Origin: Paraescarpia echinospica
Lineage: Eukaryota > Annelida > Polychaeta > Sabellida > Siboglinidae
DNA length: 64,000 nt
Reading direction: 5' to 3'
Assembly: GCA_020002185.1 (NCBI GenBank)
Contig: CM034538.1
Coordinates: 4,357,379-4,421,378, forward strand
Shown: positions 1 through 13,400 of the stretch, piece after piece
Position numbering within the stretch: position 1 is the stretch's first letter
Layout of the letters: each line of letters opens with the position of its first letter
Notes under the pieces: model-generated
Databases searched by the model: none
What the model was told of the DNA's origin: nothing
The model's input: the letters and a program-made list of their open reading frames with translations, nothing else
Program-made: the position numbers and the translations under genes

Positions 1-50
1 ACTGCCTTAGAGACCTTGCTGGGCTTGATGTGTTCAGTCCACATCTCTAG
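1..50 (+). CDS. SYMPK: Symplekin exon 1 of window (3' end; tentative)
   Basis: The frame starting at base 1 reads [16 protein letters not shown] and ends in AG before a donor GTAGGA at 51. The split codon AG|T joins to the exon at 1708 to give HISSVNL, matching vertebrate symplekin just before IARQRP. The same segment is repeated about 22 times downstream, so which copy is the real exon end is uncertain. By analogy with the array after 34299, the most upstream copy is likeliest, and that may lie before the window. Confidence 0.5.
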   Translation, partial: CLRDLAGLDVFSPHL

Positions 51-1432
51 GTAGGAGAGAGAGACTGTCTTAGAGACCTTGCTGGGCTTTATGGGTTCAG
101 TCAACATCTCTAGGTAGGAGAGAGAGAGACTGCCTTAGAGACCTTGCTGGACTTTATGGGTTCAGTCCACATATCTAGGTAAGAGAGAGAGAGACTGACT
201 TAGATACCTTGCTGGGCTTTATGGGTTCAGTCAACATCTCTAGGTAAGAGAGAGAGAGACTGTCTTAGAGACCTTGCTGGGCTTTATGGGTTCAGTCAAC
301 ATATCTAGGTAGGAGAGAGAGAGACTGACTTAGAGACCTTGCTGGGCTTGATTAGTTCAGTCCACATCTCTAGGTAGGACGGAGAGAGAGACTGTCTTAG
401 AGACCTTGCTGGGCTTTATGGGTTCAGTCAACATCTCTAGGTAAGAGAGAGAGACTGTCTTAGAGACCTTGCTGGTCTTTATGGGTTCAGTCAACATCTC
501 TAGGTAGGAGAGAGAGACTGTCTTAGAGACCTTGCTGGGCTTTATGGGTTCAGTCAACATCTCTAGGTAGGAGAGAGAGACTGCCTTAGAGACCTTGCTG
601 GGCTTTATGGGTTCAGTCAACATCTCTAGGTAGGAGAGAGAGACTGTCTTAGAGACCTTGCTGGGCTTTATGGTTTCAGTCCACATCTCTAGGTAAGAGA
701 GAGAGACTGCCTTAGAGACCTTGCTGGGCTTTATGAGTTCAGTCCACATCTCTAGGTAGGAGAGAGAGACTGCCTTAGAGACCTTGCTGGGCTTTATGGT
801 TTCAGTCCACATCTCTAGGTAAGAGAGAGAGACTGCCTTAGAGACCTTGCTGGGCTTTATGGTTTCAGTCCACATCTCTAGGTAAGAGAGAGAGAGAGAC
901 TGCCTTAGAGACCTTGCTGGGCTTTATGAGTTCAGTCCACATCTCTAGGTAGGAGAGAGAGACTGCCTTAGAAACCTTGCTGGGCTTTATGAGTTCAGTC
1001 CACATCTCTAGGTAGGAGAGAGAGACTACCTTAGAGACCTTGCTGGGCTTTATGGGTTCAGTCCACATCTCTAGGTAGGACGGAGAGAGACTGTCTTAGA
1101 GACCTTGCTGGGCTTTATGGTTTCAGTCCACATCTCTAGGTAGGAGAGAGAGACTGTCTTAGAGACCTTGCTGGGCTTTATGAGTTCAGTCCACATCTCT
1201 AGGTAGGAGAGAGAGACTACCTTAGAGACCTTGCTGGGCTTTATGAGTTCAGTCCACATCTCTAGGTAGGAGAGAGAGACTACCTTAGAGACCTTGCTGG
1301 GCTTGATGGGTTCAGTCCACATCTCTAGGTAGGACGGAGAGAGACTGTCTTAGAGACCTTGCTGGGCTTTATGGGTTCAGTCCACATCTCTAGGTTGGAG
1401 AGAGAGACTGCTTTAGAGACCTTGCTGGGCTT
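1..1432. repeat. Donor-type boundary minisatellite, about 63-bp unit, ~22 copies
   Basis: Each unit contains a sequence readable as [16 protein letters not shown], then AG|GTAGGAG, followed by a GA-rich stretch (GAGAGAGAGACTG). Units are therefore copies of the last ~50 bases of the symplekin exon plus its 5' splice site. Units vary by point changes (CCACATCTC or CAACATCTC) and in GA repeat length. A long open frame on the minus strand here is a by-product of the repeats. Confidence 0.9.
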
Positions 1433-4400
1433 TATAGGTTCAGTCAATCTGATGACGTGTACGGGCAGTGTGACATCTGTAGGTTTGTCTTGCAGTGTCA
1501 ACCTGGTGACATGTACGGACAGTGTGACGTCTGTGGTTGTCTTGATGTGTCAACCTGATGACGTGTATGGGCAGTGTGACGTATGTGTGTTTGTCTTGCA
1601 GTGTCAATCTGATGACATGTATGGGCAGTGTGACGTCTGTGTTTGTCTTGCAGTGTCAACCTGATGACGTGTATGGGCAGTGTGACGTCTGTGTGTTTGT
1701 TTTGTAGTGTCAACCTGATGACGTGTATGGGCAGTGTGACGACCATCGCGAGACAACGGCCTCAGTTCATGGCCAGGGTTGTGCAGAGCTTCGAGACACT
1801 ACATGGTAAGTCTATTCATGGCCACATAGCTCCACAGCAGGCCCATTGCCAGAAATAACTTTTGGTCCGTCTTTAATTAATCAGAAGTGTGCCTTTGATC
1901 GAACGGCTTGCATTGAAGCCTTTTGCATCAATCACAGCAATTATTGACCAGTTTAGTTTTTTTAATGAGAAACCTAGTAATTTGAGCCATTTATTTAATT
2001 AATACTGATCCATTCGATGTGTTTCACTGCCAGTTGTGCCAGTGATAGTGATACAGTCTCCCCAGGGCAATGGTCTCCACATAGTCAGCAGCTTGAATCT
2101 CTGTGAGGTTCACTGGTCCTCTGTATGATCACTGGTTCTCTGAAGGGGGTTGCTGGTCCTCGGAAGAGCCATCAGTGGTCTATTACAGTGAACCTGCCTC
2201 CTACACTGTCCAAGTCACAAGTGGTTTATTACAGGGAAACTGCCCCTGTAGTGTCCAAGTCACAAGTGATCTATTACAGTGAACCTGCCCCCTACACTGT
2301 CCAAGTCACAAGTGGTCTATTACAGGGAACCTGCTCCTACATTGTCCAAGTCACAAATGGTCTGTTACTGTGAACCTGCTCCCTACATTGTCCAAGTCAC
2401 AAGTGGTCTGTTACTGTGAACCTGCTCCCTACATTGTCCAAGTCACAAGTGGTCTGTTACTGTGAACCTGCTCCCTACATTGTCCAAGTCACAAGTGGTC
2501 TGTTACAATGAACCTGCCCCCTACACTGTCCAAGTCACAAGTAGTCTGTTACAGTGAATCTGCCCCCCACACTATCCAAGTCACAAGTGGTCTATTACAG
2601 TGAACCTGCCCCCTACACTGTCCAAGTCACAAGTGGTCTGTTACAGTGACCTGCCCCCTACACAGTCCAAGTCACAAGTGGTCTGTTACTGTGAACCTGC
2701 CCCCACACTGTCCAAGTTACAAGTGGTCTGTTACAGTGAACCTGCCCCCTACACTGTCCAAGTCACAAGTGGTCTGTTACAGTGAACCTGCCCCCTACAC
2801 TGTCCAAGTCACAAGTGGCAAGTGTGAGAAAGAACATGAAGCTGCACATGTTGAGTTTGCTGAGACATCCAGCAGCTGTTGACTTCCATGCTCAGATCAC
2901 AACATTGCTCACTGACCTTGGAGCGACCCAGAGTGAAGTAAGTCTGTCAGATTGTGATTTATTATTATTACAAAACATTTCTATAGCACCATATATCCGG
3001 GACCAGCTCGTTCATAGGAGTTTACACACATTATAAAATCTACATGGAATTATAAGAAATATGTAAGAAATATATATATATATATTGGTAAAAATAATAT
3101 ATTAAAATTAAAAAAGGCTATAAAGTAATTAACATGCATGACAGTTTCTAAAATATGAAGGTAATTACAAAAATAGTTATATGTTAAAAATTAATTAAAA
3201 TATATTGTATAATAATTTTTTTTTTAAATTAAGAATAAATGCTGTGTACAAGATTTTTTCAGATGATGAGGGATGTGTTCAGGTGAGGAAGGCTGTGTTT
3301 TCAGGATGTGTTTGCATGATGATTGGTGTGTTTAGGCAATAAGGGATTTGTTCAGGTATGTGTTCAGGTGATGGGGATGTGTTCAGGCAATGAGAGATGT
3401 GTTCAGGTGATGAGGGCAATGCCAAAGGAGGAAGTGAGTCGCAAGAGGAAGGCGGAAGAGAAGCTGCTCGCGGCAAAGAAGGCGAAGGTCCAGCAGCCAG
3501 ATGTAAGTCTCAGGACCACACGGATCTATCATCTCTACATCATACACGGATCTGTCATCAATGTCATAATTGTCATCTATATCATACATGGATTTGTCAT
3601 CAATGTCATAGGATCTGTCATCAGTGTCACACACTGATGTATCATATATATGTCTCATGTGGATCTGTCATCTGTCACACGGATCTGTCAAATATATGTC
3701 ATACTTTGATCTATTATATATGTCTCATGTGGATCTGTTGGTGAGCGATCTTTCAGCTTCATCACACCCACTGTTTGGAATTCACTGATGTCAGTCTGCG
3801 GAATCTCCCTACTCTATCTGACTTTAAATCTTGGTTGAAGATATATCTGTTCCAACAGGCGTTCCTACTAGTCTAAGTGGTCCGTGCTTTCTGTGTGTAC
3901 TTGTACAGTCTACGTTATATATATGTGTGTATGACTGATATGTACCAGCGCAATGAGTTGTTTGCCTAAAAAGATCTGAGCTATGTAAGAGCTATCCATT
4001 ATTATTATTATCTGTGTCACATGTATCTGTCATCTATGTCACATGGATCTGTCATCTATGTCACATGTATCTGTCATCTACATCACATGGATCTGTCATC
4101 TACGTCACATGGAACTGTCATCTATGTCACATGGGTCTGTCATCTACGTTAAATGTATCTGTCATCTATGTCACATGTATCTGTCATATATGTCACATGG
4201 ATCTGTCATCTACGTTACATGGATCTGTCATCTATGTTACATGGATCTGTTATCTGCGTTACATGGATCTGTCATCTATGTCACATGGAACTGCCATCTG
4301 TGTTACATGGATCTGTCATCTACGTTATATGGATCTGTCATCTATGTTACATGGATCTGTTATCTACTTTACATGGATCTGTCATCTATGTTACATGGAT

Positions 4401-7400
4401 CTGTCATCTACTTTACATGGATCTGTCATCTATGTTACATGGATCTGTCATCTACATTACATGGATCTGTCATCTACATTACATGGATCTGTCATCTATG
4501 TCACGTGGATCTGTCATCTATGTTACATGGATCTGTCATCTATGTTACACGGATCTGTTATCTACGTTACATGGATGTGTCATGTATGTTACATGGATCT
4601 GTCATCTACATTATATGGATCTGTCGTCTATGTCACGTGGATCTGTCGTCTATGTCACGTGGATCTGTCATCTCTGTTACATGGATCTGTCATCTATGTT
4701 ACATGGATCTGTTATCTACGTTACAAGGATCTGTCATCTCTGTTACCTGGATCTGTCATCTATGTTACATGGATCTGTTATCTACGTTACATGGATCTGT
4801 CATCTATGTTACATGGATCTGTCATCTATGATACTTGGATCTGTTATCTACTTTACATGGATCTGTCATATATGTTACATGGATCTGTCATCTGCGTTAC
4901 ATGGATCTGTCATATGTGTCACATGGATCTGTCTTCTATGTCACATGGATCTGTCTTCTATGTCACATGGATCTGTTATATATATTACATGGATCTGTCA
5001 TCTATGTCACGTGGAACTGTTATCTATGTTACATTGATCTGTCATCTATGTTACATGGATCTGTCATCTATGTTACATGGATCTGTTATCTACATTACAT
5101 GGATCTGTCATCTATGTTACGTGGATCTGTCATCTATGATACATGGATCTGTTATCTACTTTACATGGATCTGTCATCTGTGTTACATGGATCTGTCATC
5201 TATGTCACATGGATCTGTCTTCTATGTCACATGTATCTTTTATCTATGTCACATGTATCTGTCATCTATGTCACATGGATCTGTCATCTATGTTACATGG
5301 ATCTGTCATCTGCATTACATGGATCTGTCATCTATGTCATGTGGATCTGTCATCTACATTACATGGATCTGTCATCTATGTCACGTGGATCTGTCATCTA
5401 TGTTACATGGATCTGTCATCTATGTTACATGGATCTGTCATCTATGTCACATGATCTATTATCACATGTGGTATAGATTTACCTGTTGACCTTGTACCAG
5501 GCGACGCCATCACGGGAGGAAGATGAAGACTATGGCATGACGCCCTTTGTGGGGCTCGGGGTGTCTGCCCCCAAACCCACCGAGTCCCTCAAACAGACAG
5601 CCATTGACATTTCAGCGGAGGATCTCATCACTCGGCTCACGCCACAGAACGTGGCTGACCTTGTCCTACTCAGCATGGTAAGTCAGTCTGCCCCCTCAGG
5701 CTTCGAAATAAGGCCCGTCCGATCGTCCCGGACGAGTAGTTTCAGTGACTGGATTAGTCCATGTTTAAAGGGGCTCTCCCATCGGACTAGCTGTAATTAT
5801 GTGAATTAATTTACGCTGTATATATGCTAGTTGGGTGTTGTGATGGAATAAAACAAAATATGACAATAAGGTAGCATTTTATCACACGTGGCTAAATATT
5901 CCGTACGACCATCGATTGGGAAACTTGCTGAATGCGGTGAATGTAAATGGCGGCTGTTTACATCTGGTTAACATAGCCATAGGTAGCGTGTTGCAGACAT
6001 CGTTACGTGCTATCCATCGTGATCGTAGTTGCGTTATTCCTGCATCGGGTGATATTTTAGCAAGTTACAAAACACCAGCAATGTTACTGATTGTTCAGTT
6101 GGCTTCGGGAAAGGAACCGCTAATGAAAAGTATATGCCAAATGATGCAACTTAGTCCGACAATGTCGGTCCTTCATCGCAGTCAGGCTTCAAATTGTGGT
6201 GGCATTGTCTTGTCCACCACTGTCATTTGCTGCCCCCTGATTAAACTAGTAATTTCTTCTGATGACTAATGACTTTGCAGTTGGATCCATGAAATCACAT
6301 GTATTTCTTTCTATTAATGACACATTTAGTTGAACATTTAATTGAAATAAGAAATGGCTTGTTTTCTTTATGAAATAAGAGCCACTTTTACTATGTGCCA
6401 TAACTGTCACATATATCACAGTATGATTAATGGTACCTGGCACATTTATTTTTAAGGACTACTAATATCACGACTAGTTGTGTCTGAGTAAGCTAGTCCG
6501 ATGGACTACCTGTCAGCTAAATCCATCATGCACCCTGCCCCCTTGTAGGTGATGTTAAGTGACTCTGCCCCCTTGTAGTTGATGTTAAGTGACTCTCTCC
6601 TCTTGTAGGTGATGTTAAGTGACTCTTCCCCCTTGTAGATGATATTAAGTTAATCTGTCCCCTTATATGTGGTGTTAAGTGATCCTTCCCCCTTGTAAGT
6701 GATGTTAACTCAGTCTGCCCCCTTGTAGTTAATGTTAAGTGACTGCCCCTTGTGTGTGATACTAAGTGACTTTTGCACCTTGTAGGTGATATTAAGTGAC
6801 TCTGCCCACTTATAGGTGATGTTAAGTGACTTTGCCCCCATGTAGGTGATGCTAAGTTATGCCTCCTTGTAGGTGATGCTAAGTGACTATGCCCCGGTGT
6901 AAGTGATGCTAAGTGAGTCTGCTCCCTTGTAGATTATGTTAAGTGAATCTGCCCCCTTGCAGAATATATTAAGTGACTCTGCCCCTTGTATATGATGTTA
7001 AGTTAATCTGCCCCCTTATATATGATGTTAAGTGACTCTGCCCCCTTGTAAGTAATTGTAGTTGATGTTAAATGACTTCCCCCTTGTAGGTGATGCTAAG
7101 TGACTGCCCTCTTGACGGTGATGTTAACTCAATCTGCCCCCTTGTAGATGATGCTAAGTGACTCTGTCCCCTTGTATATGATGTTAATTGACTGTGCCTC
7201 CTTGTAAGTGATGTTAAGTCAGTCTGTCCTCTTGTAGGTGATGTTGCCGGACACAATGCCAGCCCAATTCCAGGCGACCTACACCCCGATAGCGGCGGCG
7301 GGCACACAGGCCCAGATCAAACATCTGTCTCGACTCCTAGCCACCCAACTCACAGCCTCCAACCTCGGCAAGGGATACGCTGAGATACAACAGCAACTGA

Positions 7401-10400
7401 AGAAACAGGTGAGGTGCCTACTGCAACGCCCACACAAACAGGGTCTTATGTTGTCATTTCATGTACAAGTCTATATTGTTACTGTACAGTCATGTAATCA
7501 CATGTGTATAAGTCTGTCATGTTGTGCAATCATGTACCCACATATGTATAAGTCTATCATGTTGTGCAATCATGTACTCATATATGTATAAGTATATCAT
7601 GTTGTTCAATCATCTACTCACATGTATATAAGTCTATCATGTTGTGCAATCACCTACCCGTATATGTATAAGTCTATCATGTTGTGCAATCACCTACCCT
7701 TATATGTATAAGTCTATCATGTTGTGCAATCATGTACTCACATGTGTATAAGTCTATCATGTTGTGCAATCATCTACTCTCATATGTATAAGTCTATCAT
7801 GTTGTGCAATCACCTACTCACATATGTATAAGTCTACCATGTTGTGCAGTGTTTGAGCTAGGGTGCGATTTTGTTATATTTTCGCATTTATTTATCAAGT
7901 GTCGCATATTTTTGGAGAGTGCACAATGCCAATGTCGCATAATTATCTTAAATATCGCACTCCTAGATCAGTGGAGCGACACCTGCAGTATTGTGAAATA
8001 CATGGTTTTATTAGTCCTTTGGCCGAAGGTCCAAGGGACTATTGCCATCACTCTGCGTCCGCCGTCCGCCGTTAGCTGCCGTATCTCAGAAACCGTTCAG
8101 CAACTTTGTCTCTAATTTTGCATAGACATATCTTGGGGCACTGCCACTATGCACGAGAAATCTGTATTTGATTGAATCATTTTAAGGGCTCCCTAGGGCC
8201 TCCAAGGACCCCAAAACTGGTAAAAATGTAACATTTGGCCTATTTTTTCAAAAACTGTTCAGCAACTTTTTTTCTAATTTTGCATAGATGTATCTTAGGG
8301 TGCTGCCACTATATACAAGAAATTTGTATTTGATTGAATCATTCTAAGGGCACCTAAGGGGCCCCCAAAGTGCAAAAGGTTTACATTATCTAGTGATGTG
8401 GTTTTGAGAAGGGCCCTTGAGACCACCCCCAACATTAGATGTTGTGTATTGTGCCACAAAGTCAACAGCTGTGAGTAATCTCTACAGCCCAGTCCATTGA
8501 GACCTTGACTAATCTTTAATTGGTCACAGCACCCAGGCAGAGTAGACACACTTGACCCCTGTTAGACTGAACAGTTACCTAACACTTTTAAACTGTATCT
8601 TCAAAACTATTGATTTTCTATAATTGCAAGTTGTGTTTCTTGGAATTATAATAAAAGTACAGGACGGAATAAGAGTATAAGCCAGTAGTAAGGCGGAATT
8701 AAGTTGCAATGTGTGTATTTATAATTTTAATTGGTGTCTTTTTGACAATCCAACAACATAATTATATGCAAACAAGAGTTGCCTACATCAAACAAACAAT
8801 AATGCTGTATATTAAATCAAACGTCAAAACAAAACTCCAAACATAACACTCCATTTAGTTTGTCTCAGTGATTAGTAGTTTAACACTAACTGATATGTGT
8901 TGAAAACAGCGAATGAAGGATATCTATAATTGTTAGTATTACATTAATAGAAACAAAGCCAAATTCTGCGGGATACTCTTTAAAATAATGTAGTTAATTC
9001 CGCCAAGCCTGCCACCCTTAAATACATAAATGGAGTGATCCTCTATGTCTTGTTAACCATGTAGCTTTTCCGCATAGCATCGAGGTCACTACTGCAGTGA
9101 GGGTTGTCTGGTGACATCGCGCCATGTGAATTGGTCGCGTCACAAATTTGCCCGCGAAACGTCATTAATCATGCTTTATTGCTTAGCCCTAGACAGCGAG
9201 ATTCACAATTTATTAGCCATAATACTAACGTCCTGACCACAAATTGATCCCAATAAAACATAACAAACCTATTTATATTTAGCACACAGGTTCCCTAAGT
9301 GCTCCTTTTGTGCATACGAGTAGTTTTACAATTTGTTAGTGAAAAGATCATTATCGGCCATGATTGGTGTGGTGACCGGCGTAAACAGCATCACCGTAAG
9401 AACGAAGAGCACTGCGCGTTCGGCTTCGTCGATTCGCTGGCAAGAATAATATTTATATATACATATTCTCAGAACATTGTATCGGTGATGCAAATAAATA
9501 CATGTAGTGCGTAATAAAAACCGTATAAGATGGAACAAACAACAGTAAATAACCTTAGACCCAAATAAAAAACATAGGGTGGAACTGCCGACATTACGTA
9601 AGCGCACAGACCTGAATAAGACCGTATAGGCTGGTATTTTTTGTCCAAATAAATAGCCATACATGTACGCTTATTTGGAATGCAATAGTAGACAATTATG
9701 TTATGTTTGTGTAGGCGTAGACGGCACCATAAGATGTAAATGTACTACTTAAGTCTTAACTAAGTCTAACATATTTGGGGGATTTGACAGCAAGAATTAG
9801 ACTTACTTTGGAGCTCTATTCTGAAATGTGCGACAATATATTTGGGGGATTATTTTACTTTGTAAATATATGCTTCAAAACAAACAGCCATGCCATGTCA
9901 GATGAATTTGAATCTGTTTGACAATAACAACACAACAGCCCAGCTTAGCTTTAGGTTGTTCTAAAATACCCCTTCAAATAATCACCAACATTTTATGGAC
10001 CGATTTGCTTATTTAATCCCTATCTCCACCAAATCCAAGGCCGTACTGAAGCATGTAAAAGAATATACTCATTTAAGCAATGTCATTATGTTGGTGGTGG
10101 ATGGACTTGAGTTAGTTCTTGGCACACATTTGTAGTGGTGGTCGAGGCCGATCAGAGCCAACCTCCTTCAGCAGAACAAGACAGCAAAGATACAGATAGC
10201 AGTGACAGTGACACTGGCAACATAGCCATGGTTGAAGCAAACTTGTGTGAGAACAGTGTGAGAAGACTGTTTAATAAAGGCATATCTGACATGCAAACTT
10301 ACAAGTACAATTTATGTGACAATATCTGTCTGACTAATTAAAATATGGAAACATTGGTAATTCAGTTACTGGTTTTGTGACTTATTTATTTTTTGTAATC

Positions 10401-13400
10401 ATTATTGTTAGTATTTAAATTATCAAAAGTTGTATTAGGCTGTCCCTTCATCTTGCACTATGTGTTAGAATACTCAATCCATTAGGGGTATTTACTACCT
10501 TCAAATTATGAAATACTGACTCTGAGCTAACTAATTAGCAACAAAAACCAGTATTAGTTATGTTCTCCCTATATACATATATATATACACACATATATAT
10601 ATAATATTAGAGTGTATATTTCACACACATATACATTTCACAATCATATATACCTGTGTGTGTGACTGTCACTGTGCATGTTAGATCATTTTAGTTTGCC
10701 AATGATTTATATATATATATATTATATATGTAGGTCTCTGTCTAAAATTGGATGTCTCACTTTTTTCAAGAGGGGGGACATGTGTTCCCTAAATTTTAAA
10801 TCCTCACTCAAACACTGGTTGTGCAATCATCTACTCACATGTAAAAGTCTATCATGTTGCGCAATCATCTACTCACATATGTATAAGTATATCATGTTGT
10901 GCAATCATCTACTCACATATGTATAAGTATATCATGTTGTGCAATCATCTACTCACATATGTATAAGTATATCATGTTGTGCAATCAGCTACTCACATAT
11001 GTATAAGTATATCATGTTGTGCAATCATCTACTCACATATGTATAAGTATATCATGTTGTGCAATCATCTACTCACATATGTATAAGTATATCATGTTGT
11101 GCAATCATCTACTCACATATGTATAAGTCTATCATGTTGTGCAATCATCTACTCACATATGTATAAGTCTATCATGTTGTGCAATCATCTACTCACATAT
11201 GTATAAGTCTATCATGTTGTGCAGTCATCTACTCACATATGTATAAGTATATCATGTTGTGCAATCATCTAGCCACATATGTATAAGTATATCATGCTGT
11301 GCAATCATCTACTCACATATGTATAAGTCTATAATGTTGTGCAATCATCTACCTGGTACTCACATATGTATAAGTATATCATGTTGGGCAATCATCTACC
11401 TGGTACTCACATATGTATAATTATATAATGTTGTGCAATCATCTACTCACATATGTATAAGTATATCATGTTGTGCAATCATATATTCACATATGTATAA
11501 GTCTATCATGTTGTGCAATCATCTACTCACATATGTATAAGTATATCATGTTGTGCAATCATCTACTCACATATGTATAAGTCTATCATGTTGTGCAATC
11601 ATCTACTCACATATGTATAAGTCTATCATGTTGTGCAATCATCTACTCACATATGTATAAGTCTATTATGTAGTGCAATCATCTACTCACATATGTATAA
11701 GTATATCATGTAGTGCAATCATCTACTCACATATGTATAAGTCTATCATGTTGTGCAATCATCTACTCACATATGTATAAGTCTATCATGTTGTGCAATC
11801 ATCTACTCACATATGTATAAGTCTATTATGTAGTGCAATCATCTACTCACATATGTATAAGTATATCATGTAGTGCAATCATCTACTCACATATGTATAA
11901 GTCTATCATGTAGTGCAATCATCTACTCACATATGTATAAGTCTATCATGTAGTGCAATCATCTACTCACATATGTATAAGTCTATTATGTAATGCAATC
12001 ATCTACTCACATATGTATAAGTATATCATGTTGTGCAATCATCTACTCACATATGTATAAGTCTATCATGTTGTGCAATCATCTACTCACATATGTATAA
12101 GTATATCATGTTGTGCAATCATCTACTCACATATGTATAAGTCTATCATGTTGTGCAATCATCTACTCACATATGTATAAGTCTATCATGTTGTGCAATC
12201 ATCTACTCACATATGTATAAGTCTATCATGTTGTGCAATCATCTACTCACATATGTATAAGTCTATCATGTTGTGCAATCATCTACTCACATATGTATAA
12301 GTCTATTATGTAGTGCAATCATCTACTCACATATGTATAAATATATCATGTAGTGCAATCATCTACTCACATATGTATAAGTCTATCATGTAGTGCAATC
12401 ATCTACTCACATATGTATAAGTCTATTATGTAGTGCAATCATCTACTCACATATGTATAAGTCTATCATGTAGTGCAATCATCTACTCACATATGTATAA
12501 GTCTATGTAGTGCAATCATCTACTCACATATGTATAAGTCTATCATGTAGTGCAATCATCTACTCACATATGTATAAGTCTATTATGTAGTGCAATCATC
12601 TACTCACATATGTATAAGTCTATCATGTAGTGCAATCATCTACTCACATATGTATAAGTCTATTATGTAGTGCAATCATCTACTCACATATGTATAAGTC
12701 TATCATGTAGTGCAATCATCTACTCACATATGTATAAGTCTATTATGTTGTGCAATCATCTACTCACATATGTATAAGTCTATTATGTAGTGCAATCATC
12801 TACTCACATATGTATAAGTCTATTATGTAGTGCAATCATCTACTCACATATGTATAAGTCTATTATGTAGTGCAATCATCTACTCACATATGTATAAGTC
12901 TATTATGTTGTGCAATCATCTACTCACATATGTATAAGTCTATTATGTAGTGCAATCATCTACTCACATATGTATAAGTCTATTATGTAGTGCAATCATC
13001 TACTCACATATGTATAAGTCTATCATGTTGTGCAATCATCTACTCACATATGGACTGTATTCATTTTATTAATAATAAGAGAACTTATTTTGAGCCGAAA
13101 TCTTCAGAAACAAAGCTTGGAAGTTCGTCACAATACCTTGTGAACTCAATGCAACATTCTGAAGTATGGAGTGTGTAAAGAGTTTAATAAGATAAAATCT
13201 TAACTGTTTCAAAACCACGGTTTTTATGAAGGTTTAACAAGATTGCCTTCCACCACCTAAATCCCAGATTGCAATTGGACAGGGAAGCCTTTGGCTTATG
13301 TTCTTCTCCTCTTTCCATGTAAAGCTGGATGTACACTGCTAAACGTTTGTTGCGAGTCGTCTGTTTGATCGACTAAAAGCTGATCAGTCCTGCAATATAT

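Noticed and set aside
4014..5489. Open frame of 491 codons (repeats of [18 protein letters not shown] type)
   Set aside because: It is a by-product of the 22-bp minisatellite; equivalent long frames exist in all three + frames, with low-complexity content and no conservation.
10135..10341. 68-codon acidic frame inside the 2971-bp element as a transposase piece
   Set aside because: No recognisable transposase motif; too short to support a call.
10818..13052. CRISPR-like regular direct repeats
   Set aside because: Repeats follow one another with no unique spacers, in a eukaryotic intron; it is a minisatellite.
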